Of a stretch of 64,000 nt of DNA, positions 1 through 8,258 are shown piece by piece. The notes below the pieces were generated by a model. It was given only the letters and a program-made list of their open reading frames with translations, was not told the DNA's origin and ran no database searches. The stretch comes from Janthinobacterium sp. 64. GTDB lineage: Bacteria; Pseudomonadota; Gammaproteobacteria; Burkholderiales; Burkholderiaceae_D. The position numbers were made by a program, and so were the translations under genes. Numbering within the stretch: position 1 is the stretch's first letter; every line of letters starts with the position of its first letter. The DNA lies in contig NZ_PHUG01000001.1 in the NCBI RefSeq assembly GCF_002813325.1, positions 434,001 to 498,000 of the forward strand, in the 5' to 3' direction.

Positions 1-1
1 T

Positions 2-1321
2 GGCTTCAGTTTTTCCGGCGCGGGGCCGAATGCGGGCCTGGCGTTCACCATGCTGAAGGACTGGAAAGAGCGCAACGGCGCCACGGCGCAGGAAGAAGTG
101 GCGCTGGCGCAGGCCGCCATGTCGCAGGCGAAGGAGGGCGTGATCATGAGTTTGATGCCGCCCGCCATCGATGAACTGGGCAACTCGTCCGGCTTTTCCA
201 TGCGCTTGCAAGACCGCGCCAGCCAGGGCATCGCTGCCCTGCAGGCGGCGCAGAACCAGCTGCTGGGCCTGGCCGCGCAAAGCGGCAAGGTGGCCGGCGT
301 GTATCCGGACGGCTTGCCGCCGGGCGCCAGCGTGCGCCTCGATATCGACCGCACCAAGGCCGAAGCGCTGGGCGTGTCGTTTACGGCCATTGCCGACATG
401 CTGACGGCGGCCATGGGTTCGACCTATGTCAACGATTTCCCCAACGCTGGCCGCATGCAGCAGGTGATCATCCAGGCCGATGCGCCGTCGCGCATGCAGT
501 TGAACGACGTACTGGCCCTGCGCATCCGCAATAACGCGGGCGGCATGGTGGCGCTGGGTGAACTGGTGCGCCCCGTGTGGAGCGAGTCGCCGCTGCAGCT
601 GGTGCGCTACCAGGGTTACCCTGCGGCGCGCATTTCGGGCAGCGCGGCACCCGGTGTGTCGAGCGGCGACGCCATGCTGGAAATGGAGCGGCTCGTGAAG
701 CAATTGCCGCCCGGTTTCGCGCTGGCGTGGACGGGCCAGTCGCTGCAAGAGAAGGAATCGGCGTCGCAAGCACCGATGCTGATGGCGCTGTCGATGCTGG
801 TGGTCTTCCTCGTGCTGGCGGCCCTGTATGAAAGCTGGTCGATTCCCGTCTCCGTGATGCTGGTCGTGCCTTTGGGCTTGCTGGGCGCCGTGCTGGCCGT
901 GATGTTGCGCGGCATGCCGAACGACGTGTTCTTCAAGGTGGGCATGATCACGATCATCGGCCTGTCGGCGAAGAATGCGATTTTGATCGTCGAATATGCG
1001 CGCCAGCTGCAGGCGCAAGGGCGTGGCTTGGTCGAAGCGACGGTGGAAGCGGCTAGATTGCGCTTGCGCCCGATCTTGATGACGTCGCTGGCATTTGCGC
1101 TGGGCGTGGTGCCGCTGATGCTGGCCACGGGCGCCAGCGCCGAGACGCAGCACGCGATCGGCACGGGCGTGTTCGGCGGCATGATTACCGCCACCGTGCT
1201 GGCCGTGTTTTTCGTGCCCGTGTTTTTTGTCGTGGTGCTGGGCGCCGTCGACAAGATGGGCGCGTACTTCAAGAAACGCAATAATCACACTGCGCTTAAA
1301 GCGGTGGAAGGAGAGTTGTAA
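2..1321 (+). CDS. RND multidrug efflux permease, C-terminal part (HAE1/AcrB type)
   Basis: Inner-membrane proton-driven drug/solvent efflux pump of the AcrB/MexB (HAE1) class. The gene enters from outside the window; the reading frame is open from base 2, where GFSFSGAGPNAGLAF matches the conserved porter-domain stretch before the second-half helices, so 439 C-terminal residues are visible. From about nt 770 to 1250 there are several long hydrophobic segments. The stretch GLSAKNAILIVEYA (about nt 958-1000) is the hallmark of the last transmembrane block of this family. The stop codon overlaps the start of the outer-membrane channel gene by one base (TAATG), so the two are translationally coupled; the periplasmic adaptor presumably lies upstream. 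The family is certain; the substrate cannot be read from the sequence. Confidence 0.95.
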   Translation, partial: GFSFSGAGPNAGLAFTMLKDWKERNGATAQEEVALAQAAMSQAKEGVIMSLMPPAIDELGNSSGFSMRLQDRASQGIAALQAAQNQLLGLAAQSGKVAGVYPDGLPPGASVRLDIDRTKAEALGVSFTAIADMLTAAMGSTYVNDFPNAGRMQQVIIQADAPSRMQLNDVLALRIRNNAGGMVALGELVRPVWSESPLQLVRYQGYPAARISGSAAPGVSSGDAMLEMERLVKQLPPGFALAWTGQSLQEKESASQAPMLMALSMLVVFLVLAALYESWSIPVSVMLVVPLGLLGAVLAVMLRGMPNDVFFKVGMITIIGLSAKNAILIVEYARQLQAQGRGLVEATVEAARLRLRPILMTSLAFALGVVPLMLATGASAETQHAIGTGVFGGMITATVLAVFFVPVFFVVVLGAVDKMGAYFKKRNNHTALKAVEGEL

Positions 1322-2685
1322 TGCGTTTATTCTTTATCACGCCGCTGGCCGCGCTGGCCTTGTCGGCGTGTTCATTGACGCCGCCGCTGGTCAAGCCGGC
1401 GGCGCCTATCCCTGCCAGCTATGGCGAACTCGCTGCGCAGGGTAGCGCCGCGGACCTGGGCTGGCGCCAGATGCTGCTCGATGCGCGCCTGCAGCGCCTG
1501 GTCGGCATCGCGCTGGAAAACAACCGCGACTTGCGCGTGGCGTCCCTCAACGTGGAAGCCGTGCGGGCGCAGTACCAGATCCAGGATGCGGGCCGCACTC
1601 CCGCCATCGGCGCGAATGCGGGCGGCGTGCGCCAGCGCGGCGCCGACGCGGTAACGCAAAACCAGTTCACGGCCGGCATCGCCATGAGCGCGTTCGAGAT
1701 CGACCTGTTCGGCCGCCTGCGCTCGCTGTCGGACGCTGCGTTCGCGCGCTACCTGGCCACGCAGCAGGGCCAGCGCGCCGCGCACATGGCCCTGATCGGC
1801 GCCGTGGCCGACGCCTATCTGGAACAGCGGCTGGCCGAGGAGCAGCTGGCGCTGGCGCGGCAAACCCTGCTCGACTGGCGCCAGGCTTTAGTCCTGACGC
1901 AGCGCCTGCACGGCGCGCAGCAGGGCAGCGGCCTGGACGTGGCGCAGGCCGAAGGGCAGGCGGCGACGGCGGAAGCGGACGTGCAGGCGCGCGAGCGGGC
2001 CAGTCTACTTTCGCGCAACAACCTGGAATTGCTGCTCGGTGCGCCGTTGCCAACGGATTTGCCGGCTGGCCGGCCTCTCGATGGCCAGCCCGTGCTGACG
2101 CAGCTGCCTGCCGGCCTGCCGTCGGACTTGCTGGCGCGCCGCCCGGACATTCTGCAAGCGGAATACGCGCTGGTGGCGGCGAATGCGGAAATCGGCGCCG
2201 CGCGCGCTGCTTTCTTTCCGCGCCTGTCCTTGACGGCGTCGCTGGGCTTTGCCAGCCCGGAACTCGGTGACCTGTTCCGCGGCAGCGCGCGCAGCTGGTC
2301 GTTCGCGCCGCAAGTGACGCAGCCGCTGTTCCAGGGCGGCCAGCTGCGCGCGGAATTGCAGTTGTCGCGCTTGCGCAAGGACGTGGCCGTGCTGCAATAC
2401 GAACAGGCGATCCAGGCGGCGTTCCGCGACGTGCGCGACGGCCTGGCCGGCAGCGCCACGTATGCGCAGCAGATCGCTGCGCAAGAACGCGTGGTGGTCG
2501 CGGCGCGGCAGCGTCAGCGCCTGTCACAGCTGCGCTACGACGCGGGCCAGGACAGCCGCCTGGAACTGCTCGACGCGCAGCGCCAGTCGTACGCGGCGCA
2601 GCAAACCCTGCTCGACGCGCGGCGCGACCAGTTCAAGTCGGCCGTGGCCTTGTACAAGGCGCTGGGGGGAGGGCTGGAAGAGTAG
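1321..2685 (+). CDS. Outer-membrane efflux lipoprotein (OprM/NodT family)
   Basis: TolC-like outer-membrane channel partner of the RND pump just upstream. The 454-aa product starts with a lipoprotein signal peptide whose lipobox is LSAC (Cys at about residue 17), then SLTPPLVKP, typical of OprM-type channels. Two repeats of the outer-membrane efflux domain follow, with long heptad-rich alpha-helical stretches (for example around DVAQAEGQAATAEADVQARERA) and the conserved LLARRPDILQAEYALVAANAEIGAARAAFFP-type segment in the middle. The start overlaps the pump stop codon (TAATG). The length is normal for the family. The pair probably exports drugs or solvents; no regulator of it is visible in the window. 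Confidence 0.95.
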   Translation: MRLFFITPLAALALSACSLTPPLVKPAAPIPASYGELAAQGSAADLGWRQMLLDARLQRLVGIALENNRDLRVASLNVEAVRAQYQIQDAGRTPAIGANAGGVRQRGADAVTQNQFTAGIAMSAFEIDLFGRLRSLSDAAFARYLATQQGQRAAHMALIGAVADAYLEQRLAEEQLALARQTLLDWRQALVLTQRLHGAQQGSGLDVAQAEGQAATAEADVQARERASLLSRNNLELLLGAPLPTDLPAGRPLDGQPVLTQLPAGLPSDLLARRPDILQAEYALVAANAEIGAARAAFFPRLSLTASLGFASPELGDLFRGSARSWSFAPQVTQPLFQGGQLRAELQLSRLRKDVAVLQYEQAIQAAFRDVRDGLAGSATYAQQIAAQERVVVAARQRQRLSQLRYDAGQDSRLELLDAQRQSYAAQQTLLDARRDQFKSAVALYKALGGGLEE

Positions 2686-2730
2686 CAGCGCGGATCTGCT
2701 CCCCTGCAATGGCTTCATTCAGGAGAAATC

Positions 2731-2948
2731 ATGCGAGACAGCGATCTTTTAAGCAAGATCAACGACGGTGTATTTTTTGAAAGCATCTTCGGGCCGGAGC
2801 GCGATTGGATGCGGCGCTCGATGCCAGCGACGCCATCGCATTCGATAGCGCCTTTATCGACAGCTTGTGGGATTGCTACGCCCGCGGGGGAGTTTTCCGC
2901 ATAGCAGGCGCGCAGGGACGCGGCGGCATTGATACGGCATTGGTTTAA
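2731..2948 (+). pseudogene. Small hypothetical gene, apparently frameshifted
   Basis: A strong ribosome site (AGGAGAAATC then ATG at 2731) opens a frame reading MRDSDLLSKINDGVFFESIFGPERDW, which then turns into low-quality sequence and stops at 2904. From about 2779 a second frame (ending at TAA 2946-2948) reads naturally: DAALDASDAIAFDSAFIDSL, then WDCYARGGVFRIAGAQGRGG. Joined by a single frame change near 2779-2812, the two would give a soluble acidic protein of about 70 aa. Either the gene is broken by an indel or the assembly has an error. No known family was recognised. Confidence 0.45.
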
Positions 2949-2980
2949 TTCAATATTTCCAGTATTATGGAATAATTGAA
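2949..2980. promoter_or_regulatory. Inverted repeat before arsB (candidate ArsR-type operator)
   Basis: TTCAATATTTCC (2949-2960) and GGAATAATTGAA (2969-2980) are inverted copies matching at 10 of 12 positions around an 8-bp AT-rich centre, 26 bp before the arsB start. AT-rich imperfect dyads of this size are typical ArsR/SmtB-family operators. No arsR gene is in the window, so the assignment is inference from position and shape. Confidence 0.5.
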
Positions 2981-3006
2981 CACGCCAGTGACCCGGAACT
3001 TACGCC

Positions 3007-4287
3007 ATGCTCATCGCTTCCCTCATCTTCCTTGCCACATTAACCCTCGTCATCTGGCAGCCGCGCGGCCTGGGCATAGGCTGGAGCGCCGTCATCGGCG
3101 CTGGTGTCGCCTTGCTGGCCGGCGTCATCCATTGGGGCGACATCCCCGTCGTCTGGCATATCGTCTGGAACGCCACCGGCACGTTTGTTGCCGTGATCAT
3201 CATCAGTCTGCTGCTGGACGCGGCCGGCTTCTTTGAATGGGCCGCCTTGCACGTGGCCCGCTGGGGAGGGGGCAGCGGACGCAAACTGTTCTTGCTGCTG
3301 GTCTTGCTGGGCGCGCTGGTGTCCGCCGTGTTCGCCAATGACGGCGCCGCGCTGATCCTGACGCCCATCGTCATCGCCATGCTGCGCGCGCTGAAATTTT
3401 CCGCCAAAGCTACGTTGGCCTACGTGATGGCGGCCGGTTTTATTGCCGACACGGCCAGCCTGCCGCTGGTGGTGTCGAACCTGGTCAATATCGTCTCGGC
3501 CGATTTCTTCAAGATCGGCTTTGCCGAGTACGCTTCCGTGATGGTGCCCGTCAACGTCGTCGCCGTGGCCGCCACCTTGGGCGTCTTGCTGCTCTTTTTC
3601 CGCCAGGATATTCCCCGCGACTACGATGCCTCGCAACTGAAGCGCCCGCACGCCGCCATCCGCGACCTTGCTACCTTCCGCGCCGGCTGGCTGGTGCTGG
3701 CGCTGCTGCTGGTGGGATTTTTCTCGCAAGAAGCCTTGGGCGTGCCCATCAGCCTGATCGCCGCCGTGGGTGCCGCGCTGCTGCTGGGCGTGGCGGGCAA
3801 GGGCCAGGTGATTTCCACGCGCCACGTGATCCGTCATGCGCCGTGGCACATCGTCGTCTTTTCGCTGGGCATGTATTTGGTCGTGTACGGCTTGCGCAAT
3901 GCGGGCTTGACGGCGTACCTGACGGGCATGCTGAACCACTTCGCGCAGTACGGCGTGTGGGGCGCAGCCATGGGCACGGGCGTGCTGACGGCCTTATTGT
4001 CTTCGGTGATGAACAACCTGCCGACGGTGCTCGTGGGCGCGCTGGCCATCGACCCGACGACGGCGCAGGGAGCCGTGCGCGAAGCGATGATTTACGCCAA
4101 CGTCATCGGCAGCGACCTGGGACCGAAGATCACGCCCATCGGCAGCCTGGCTACCTTGCTATGGCTGCACGTGCTCGACAGCAAGAACATCCACATTTCC
4201 TGGGGCTACTATTTCCGCGTCGGCATCGTGCTGACCATGCCCGTGCTGCTCGTGACCCTGGCGGCGCTTGCGCTGCGCCTGGGGTGA
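3007..4287 (+). CDS. arsB: Arsenite/antimonite efflux membrane protein ArsB
   Basis: Inner-membrane arsenite (and antimonite) extruder. The 426-aa length and the sequence agree along the whole protein with enterobacterial Ars[13 protein letters not shown] at the start, [84 protein letters not shown] and [22 protein letters not shown] near the end. It is hydrophobic throughout, as expected for 11-12 helices. It stands alone: no arsR, arsC or arsA is adjacent, although an operator-like dyad lies just upstream. A regulator elsewhere in the genome may therefore control it. The ATG at 3007 gives the full-length family N-terminus. Confidence 0.95.
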   Translation: MLIASLIFLATLTLVIWQPRGLGIGWSAVIGAGVALLAGVIHWGDIPVVWHIVWNATGTFVAVIIISLLLDAAGFFEWAALHVARWGGGSGRKLFLLLVLLGALVSAVFANDGAALILTPIVIAMLRALKFSAKATLAYVMAAGFIADTASLPLVVSNLVNIVSADFFKIGFAEYASVMVPVNVVAVAATLGVLLLFFRQDIPRDYDASQLKRPHAAIRDLATFRAGWLVLALLLVGFFSQEALGVPISLIAAVGAALLLGVAGKGQVISTRHVIRHAPWHIVVFSLGMYLVVYGLRNAGLTAYLTGMLNHFAQYGVWGAAMGTGVLTALLSSVMNNLPTVLVGALAIDPTTAQGAVREAMIYANVIGSDLGPKITPIGSLATLLWLHVLDSKNIHISWGYYFRVGIVLTMPVLLVTLAALALRLG

Positions 4288-4308
4288 TGGCGGAGCAGGC
4301 AATGGTTT

Positions 4309-4325
4309 ACTAGACGACCGGTCAG
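4309..4325. promoter_or_regulatory. NemR-type operator, copy 1 (upstream of nemR)
   Basis: ACTAGACGACCGGTCAG occurs here and again, identical over 17 bp, at 4951-4967. It contains the perfect 8-bp palindrome GACCGGTC and resembles the E. coli NemR box, which has TAGACC and GGTCTA half-sites. This copy ends 10 bp before the -10 hexamer of nemR, so bound repressor would block that promoter (autoregulation). Confidence 0.7.
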
Positions 4326-4335
4326 ATTTTTTTGC

Positions 4336-4341
4336 TATACT
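4336..4341 (+). promoter_or_regulatory. -10 element of nemR, possibly giving a leaderless transcript
   Basis: TATACT at 4336-4341 is a near-consensus -10 hexamer. Its expected transcription start is at or within a base or two of the nemR ATG (4348), and no Shine-Dalgarno sequence fits between them. The mRNA may therefore be leaderless. No good -35 hexamer is evident. Confidence 0.45.
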
Positions 4342-4347
4342 GGCCGC

Positions 4348-4932
4348 ATGAGCAAAAAATCTTCCGCTGACATGCGCCAGCACCTGATCGATATCGCCAA
4401 GGCCCTGATGGCCGAGAAGGGCTATACGGCCGTGGGCCTGGCCGAACTGGTGGCGGCGGCCGGCGTGCCGAAAGGCTCGTTCTACTATTACTTCAAGTCG
4501 AAGGAAGAGTTTGGCCAAGCCTTGCTCGACGATTATTTCACCACTTATCTGCAGACAGTCGACGCCTTGCTGGGTGGCGCGGGCACCGCCCGCGCGCGCC
4601 TGCTCGCGTATTTTGACTACTGGCGCGCGACGCAGGCCGGCAGCGCGCCGGAAGGCAAATGCCTGGTGGTCAAGCTGGGCGCCGAAGTGTGCGACCTGTC
4701 CGTGGACATGGGCGCCGTGCTGCAGCAGGGCACGGGCGCCATCCTGGACCGCCTGACGCAATGCATCGAAGCGGGCCACCTCGACGGTTCCGTGGCGTCG
4801 GCGACGCCCGCCCGCGTGCTGGCCGAATCGCTGTACCAGCTGTGGCTGGGCGCGTCTCTAATGGTCAAGGTGGCCAGGAACGGCGGACCGTTCGACGCGG
4901 CCATGTCCACCACGCAACGGCTGCTGTCCTAG
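4348..4932 (+). CDS. nemR: TetR-family repressor, NemR-like
   Basis: Electrophile/bleach-sensing repressor of the NemR type. In the 194 aa the N-terminal TetR helix-turn-helix is clear (GYTAVGLAELVAAAGVPKGSFYYYFKSKEEFGQALL, about residues 25-60). The ligand domain keeps NemR-like stretches: GKCLVVKLGAEVCDLSVDMGAVLQQGTGAI, including the Cys that corresponds to the redox-active cysteine region of E. coli NemR, and LYQLWLGASLMVKVAR. The ATG at 4348 fits the family N-terminus. Identical operator sequences lie before this gene and before the adjacent old-yellow-enzyme gene, so it probably represses both. An intrinsic terminator overlaps its stop codon and separates it from nemA. Confidence 0.9.
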   Translation: MSKKSSADMRQHLIDIAKALMAEKGYTAVGLAELVAAAGVPKGSFYYYFKSKEEFGQALLDDYFTTYLQTVDALLGGAGTARARLLAYFDYWRATQAGSAPEGKCLVVKLGAEVCDLSVDMGAVLQQGTGAILDRLTQCIEAGHLDGSVASATPARVLAESLYQLWLGASLMVKVARNGGPFDAAMSTTQRLLS

Positions 4933-4942
4933 CCGTTTTTTT
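4916..4942 (+). terminator. Rho-independent terminator at the end of nemR
   Basis: AACGGCT (4916-4922) pairs with AGCCGTT (4931-4937) around an 8-base loop, giving a 7-bp stem. The T tract continues to 4942. The stem includes the nemR stop codon TAG (4930-4932). It would uncouple nemR from nemA and leave nemA dependent on its own operator/promoter. Confidence 0.7.
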
Positions 4943-4950
4943 ACCTATTA

Positions 4951-4967
4951 ACTAGACGACCGGTCAG
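4951..4967. promoter_or_regulatory. NemR-type operator, copy 2 (upstream of nemA)
   Basis: Second identical copy of ACTAGACGACCGGTCAG, 36 bp before the nemA ATG. A -35-like TTGACC lies at 4973-4978, but no convincing -10 follows at normal spacing, so the exact promoter is unassigned. Shared identity with copy 1 implies co-regulation of nemA by NemR. Confidence 0.7.
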
Positions 4968-5003
4968 TTATATTGACCTCTCGCACAATATGAAAGCAGT
5001 ACG

Positions 5004-6104
5004 ATGACGGAACAGCATGAAAGCGATCTATTTTCTCCCGTCGACCTGGGCGCGCTGGCCCTGGCCAACCGCATCGTCATGGCGCCGCTCACGCGCAGCC
5101 GCATGGGCGACGATGGCGTGCCGAACGCCTTGCACGCCGAGTATTACGCCCAGCGCGCCAGCGCCGGCCTGATCATCAGCGAAGCGACGAATATCTCGCC
5201 CCAGGCGCGCGGCTATGCGATGACACCGGGCATCTGGACGGACGAGCAGGTGGCGGGCTGGAAGCTGGTGACGGACGCCGTGCATGCGGCCGGTGGCAAG
5301 ATCGTTTGCCAGCTGTGGCACGTGGGACGCTTTTCCCATACGAGTCTGCAGCCCGGCGGCGCCGCGCCCGTCGCGCCTTCCGCCATCCGGGCCGAGGGCA
5401 GCACCTACATGGCCAGCGGCATGCAGCCCGTGTCCATGCCGCGCGCGCTGGACACGCGGGAAATCGCCGGCATCGTTGCCCAGTACGCGCATGCGGCCGC
5501 ATGCGCGCTGCGCGCCGGTTTCGATGGCGTCGAGGTGCATTCGGCCAATAGCTACCTGCTCGACCAGTTCCTGCGCGATTCCACCAACCGGCGCACGGAC
5601 GCTTATGGCGGCAGCATCGACAACCGCGCGCGCCTGACCCTGGAAGTGACCGACGCCGTGGTGCAAGTGTGGGGCGCAGCAAGGGTAGGCATCCGTTTGT
5701 CGCCCGTCACGCCCGACGCGGGCAACACGCCCGTCGACAGCGACGTGATGGCCACCTATGGCTACCTGATCAAGCAACTGAACCGCCACGCTCTGGCGTA
5801 TCTGCACTTCGTCGAGGGCGCCACGGCCACCTCGCGCGACGTGCCCGATGGCGTCGATCTCGATGCGCTGCGCGCGCTGTTCACCGGCCCCTACATCGGC
5901 AACAACCATTACGACTTGCCGCTGGCGCAGGCGCGCCGCGCGCAAGGCAAGGTCGATGCGGTGGCGTTTGGCCGTCCCTTCATCGCCAACCCGGACCTCG
6001 TGGCGCGCCTGCGCCATGGCGTGCCGCTGACCGTGGCGCCGCGCGCGGCGTATTACGGCGGCGGCGCCGTCGGCTACACCGACTGGCCACCCAGCCAGTC
6101 CTGA
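5004..6104 (+). CDS. nemA: Old-yellow-enzyme family reductase (N-ethylmaleimide reductase, NemA-like)
   Basis: FMN-dependent, NADPH-using ene-reductase that detoxifies electrophiles (N-ethylmaleimide, methylglyoxal, nitro compounds). The 366-aa length and motifs fit the OYE TIM barrel: LANRIVMAPLTRSR near the N-terminus, CQLWHVGRFSH, GFDGVEVHSANSYLLDQFLRD followed by TNRRTDAYGGSIDNRARL, and the C-terminal AFGRPFIANPDLV and YYGGGAVGYTDWP. It follows nemR and has the same operator, so induction by electrophiles through NemR is expected. The two small genes after it (31-bp and 39-bp gaps, same strand) probably form one transcript with it. Confidence 0.93.
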   Translation: MTEQHESDLFSPVDLGALALANRIVMAPLTRSRMGDDGVPNALHAEYYAQRASAGLIISEATNISPQARGYAMTPGIWTDEQVAGWKLVTDAVHAAGGKIVCQLWHVGRFSHTSLQPGGAAPVAPSAIRAEGSTYMASGMQPVSMPRALDTREIAGIVAQYAHAAACALRAGFDGVEVHSANSYLLDQFLRDSTNRRTDAYGGSIDNRARLTLEVTDAVVQVWGAARVGIRLSPVTPDAGNTPVDSDVMATYGYLIKQLNRHALAYLHFVEGATATSRDVPDGVDLDALRALFTGPYIGNNHYDLPLAQARRAQGKVDAVAFGRPFIANPDLVARLRHGVPLTVAPRAAYYGGGAVGYTDWPPSQS

Positions 6105-6135
6105 TTTTTCTTTTCACCCACCCAAGGAGCGCAAC

Positions 6136-6519
6136 ATGAACACCACCACTTATGTGCAGGATTACCAGGCCATCGTCGCCGTGCTGAATCAATACAATGC
6201 GGGCGGCGCGCAGGCCGACAGCAGCATCATGCGCCCGGCCTTCAGCGGCGAGGCCACCATTTTCGGCGTCGACGGTGAAGACAAGCTGACGGGCGGACCC
6301 ATCGAAGGCCTGTTCGAAATCATCGACAGCGCCTTCCGTCCATCGCCGCAGGCAAGGGCGGCCATCGCGCGGATCGATATCGTGGGCACGGCGGCCAGCG
6401 CGCGCGTCGATACGGACGACATCTCGGGCTTCCGCTTCACCGACTTTTTCAATCTGCTCAAGGTGCAGGGCGAGTGGACCATTGTCAGCAAGATCTATCA
6501 CACGCACGCGGGCGCCTGA
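6136..6519 (+). CDS. NTF2-like protein (putative lumazine-binding, Lumazine_bd_2 type)
   Basis: A 127-aa soluble protein of the SnoaL/NTF2-like fold. The pattern YQAIVAVLNQYNAGGAQADSSIMRPAFSGEATIFG at the start, the middle ARIDIVGTAASARVDTDDI and the end FFNLLKVQGEWTIVSKIYHTH are the standard signature of small lumazine-binding-like proteins. The family's biochemical role is poorly known; members are often found beside reductases. It is preceded by a good ribosome site (AAGGAG) and lies 31 bp after nemA, so co-expression with the electrophile-response genes is likely. Confidence 0.8.
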   Translation: MNTTTYVQDYQAIVAVLNQYNAGGAQADSSIMRPAFSGEATIFGVDGEDKLTGGPIEGLFEIIDSAFRPSPQARAAIARIDIVGTAASARVDTDDISGFRFTDFFNLLKVQGEWTIVSKIYHTHAGA

Positions 6520-6558
6520 TACTGTATCGTGTGGCGTCCAGTGCATGCGGGAGAAGGA

Positions 6559-7188
6559 ATGAAACTGATACTGATAGGCGCCACGGGCCTGGTGGGCCGC
6601 GAAGTGCTGCGCCTGGCGCTGGCTGACGGTCGCGTCACGGCCATCGTCGCGCCCGTGCGCAAGGTCTTGCCAGCGCATGCCAAATTGGAAGCGCCGCGCG
6701 TCGACTTCGACCGCTTGCCGGCGGACGCGCCATGGTGGCAGGCGGACGCCGTCATCTGCACCCTGGGCACGACCATGAAGGTGGCGGGCACGCGGCAGGC
6801 GTTCTTGCGCGTGGACCACGACTATCCGCTGGCCGTGGCGCGCCTGGCGCTGGTGGCCGGCACGCGCACGTATGCGCTCAATTCGGCCGCCGGCGCCAAC
6901 GCCGCCTCACGCTTCTTCTACAACCGCGTCAAGGGAGACCTGGAACGCGACCTGGAGCAGCTGGGTTTTGCCTCGCTCACGCACGTGCGGCCGGGACTGA
7001 TCGGCGGCGAACGCGAGGAGGCGCGGGCGGGCGAGGGTGCCGCCTTGCGCCTGCTGCGCGTGCTGGGGCCCGTGCTGCCGGCGCGCTGGCGCATCAATCC
7101 CGCGCCGCGCATCGCCAGCGCCTTGCTGGAAGCGGCGCTGGCCGGCGCGCCGGGCGTGCACGTCGTCGGCCCGGAACAACTGGCTTGA
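6559..7188 (+). CDS. NAD(P)-binding Rossmann oxidoreductase (atypical SDR, HTATIP2-like)
   Basis: A 209-aa protein beginning MKLILIGATGLVGREVLRLAL, a textbook nucleotide-binding GxTGxxG fold. It then has the segment DAVICTLGTTMKVAGTRQAFLRVDHDYPLAVARLA and the active-site-like NSAAGANAASRFFYNRVKGDLE, in which the Tyr-x-x-x-Lys spacing (YNRVK) is retained. This is the atypical SDR type related to HTATIP2/TIP30 and YwnB. The start at 6559 is chosen over an upstream ATG at 6529 because the Rossmann strand begins immediately and GAGAAGGA lies just before it. The substrate is unknown; it is probably part of the nemA transcript. Confidence 0.85.
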   Translation: MKLILIGATGLVGREVLRLALADGRVTAIVAPVRKVLPAHAKLEAPRVDFDRLPADAPWWQADAVICTLGTTMKVAGTRQAFLRVDHDYPLAVARLALVAGTRTYALNSAAGANAASRFFYNRVKGDLERDLEQLGFASLTHVRPGLIGGEREEARAGEGAALRLLRVLGPVLPARWRINPAPRIASALLEAALAGAPGVHVVGPEQLA

Positions 7189-7200
7189 CCGCGCGCCGCT

Positions 7201-7206
7201 TATAAT
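7201..7206 (+). promoter_or_regulatory. TATAAT -10 hexamer before the GNAT/flavin reductase gene
   Basis: A perfect TATAAT lies 29 bp before the ATG at 7236. TTGACC at 7185-7190 is too close (10-bp spacer) to be a normal -35, so the -35 is unclear. Confidence 0.4.
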
Positions 7207-7235
7207 TGCCATTCATGTTTTTTTAAGTACAAAAA

Positions 7236-8258
7236 ATGCAAACAGTGCGTCCTTACCAGGCCGGCGACCGCGATGCCTGCCTGGCTCTTTTCGACGGCAA
7301 TACGCCGCGCTTTTTCGACCCGTCCGAGCGCGCGGACTTTGCCGCCTGGCTGGAAAATTCGACACATCCGTATCTGGTCATCGAACGCGACGGACGCATC
7401 GTCGCCTGCGGCGGCCATGCGCTGGAGGCGGGCGGCACGGTGGCCAGCCTGTGCTGGGGCATGGTGGCGCAGGACGTGCAGGGCCAGGGACTGGGCCGCG
7501 CGCTGACACAGGCGCGCCTGGACGCCATCCGCGCCGTGCCGGGCGTGGCCGAGGTGAGCATGAACACCAGCCAGCACACGCAGGCCTTTTATGCGCGTTT
7601 CGGCTTTGAACCAGTCAAGGTGACGCCAGACGGCTTTGGGCCCGGCATCGACCAGTGGGACATGCTGCTGTCGCTAAATGAACGGGACCACATCGCCGCC
7701 GTGCCGCTGGAAAAAGCCTACCGGCTGCTCAATCACGGCCCGTCCATTCTCGTTTCGGCGCGCCATGCGGGCGTCGACAACGTGATGGCCGCCGCCTGGG
7801 CTTGCGCCCTCGATTTCTCGCCGCCGAAACTGACCGTGGTGCTGGACAAGGCGACGCGCACGCGCGCGCTCGTCGAAGGCAGCGGCACGTTCGTCATCCA
7901 GGTGCCGACGGCGGCGCAGCTGCAGCTGACCCATGCCGTCGGCACGCACAGCCTCGATGCGCAGCCCGACAAACTGGCGCGCGCCGGCGTGCGGCTGTTG
8001 CACATGGACGGCTATGATTTGCCGTTCGTGGCCGGCTGTTCCGCCTGGCTGGCCTGCCGGTTGATCCCCGAGCCGCACAACCAGACCGCATATGACCTGT
8101 TCATCGGCGAAGTGGTGGGTGCCTGGGCCGACACGCGCGTGTTCCGCGACGGGCACTGGCATTTCGAAGACGCCGATCCAGCCTGGCGCAGCCTGCACTA
8201 TATCGCCGGTGGGCGCTTCTATGCGATCGGCGAGGCGCTCGATGCCGCCCCGGGCTGA
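7236..8258 (+). CDS. GNAT acetyltransferase fused to a flavin reductase-like domain
   Basis: One uninterrupted 340-aa frame with two domains. Residues 1 to about 145 form a GNAT N-acetyltransferase, with acetyl-CoA loop VAQDVQGQGLGRALTQARL and the usual end TQAFYARFGFEPV. From about residue 155 (EKAYRLLNHGPSILVSARHAGVDNVMAAAW) to the end it is a flavin reductase-like FMN-binding split barrel (SPPKLTVVLDKATRTRALVEGSGTFVIQVP; IGEVVGAW). The two are normally separate proteins. An in-frame ATG in the joint (MLLSLNERDHIAAVP) could also start the second domain alone. The joint lacks any stop, so either a true fusion or two genes merged by an indel is possible. Confidence 0.8.
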   Translation: MQTVRPYQAGDRDACLALFDGNTPRFFDPSERADFAAWLENSTHPYLVIERDGRIVACGGHALEAGGTVASLCWGMVAQDVQGQGLGRALTQARLDAIRAVPGVAEVSMNTSQHTQAFYARFGFEPVKVTPDGFGPGIDQWDMLLSLNERDHIAAVPLEKAYRLLNHGPSILVSARHAGVDNVMAAAWACALDFSPPKLTVVLDKATRTRALVEGSGTFVIQVPTAAQLQLTHAVGTHSLDAQPDKLARAGVRLLHMDGYDLPFVAGCSAWLACRLIPEPHNQTAYDLFIGEVVGAWADTRVFRDGHWHFEDADPAWRSLHYIAGGRFYAIGEALDAAPG

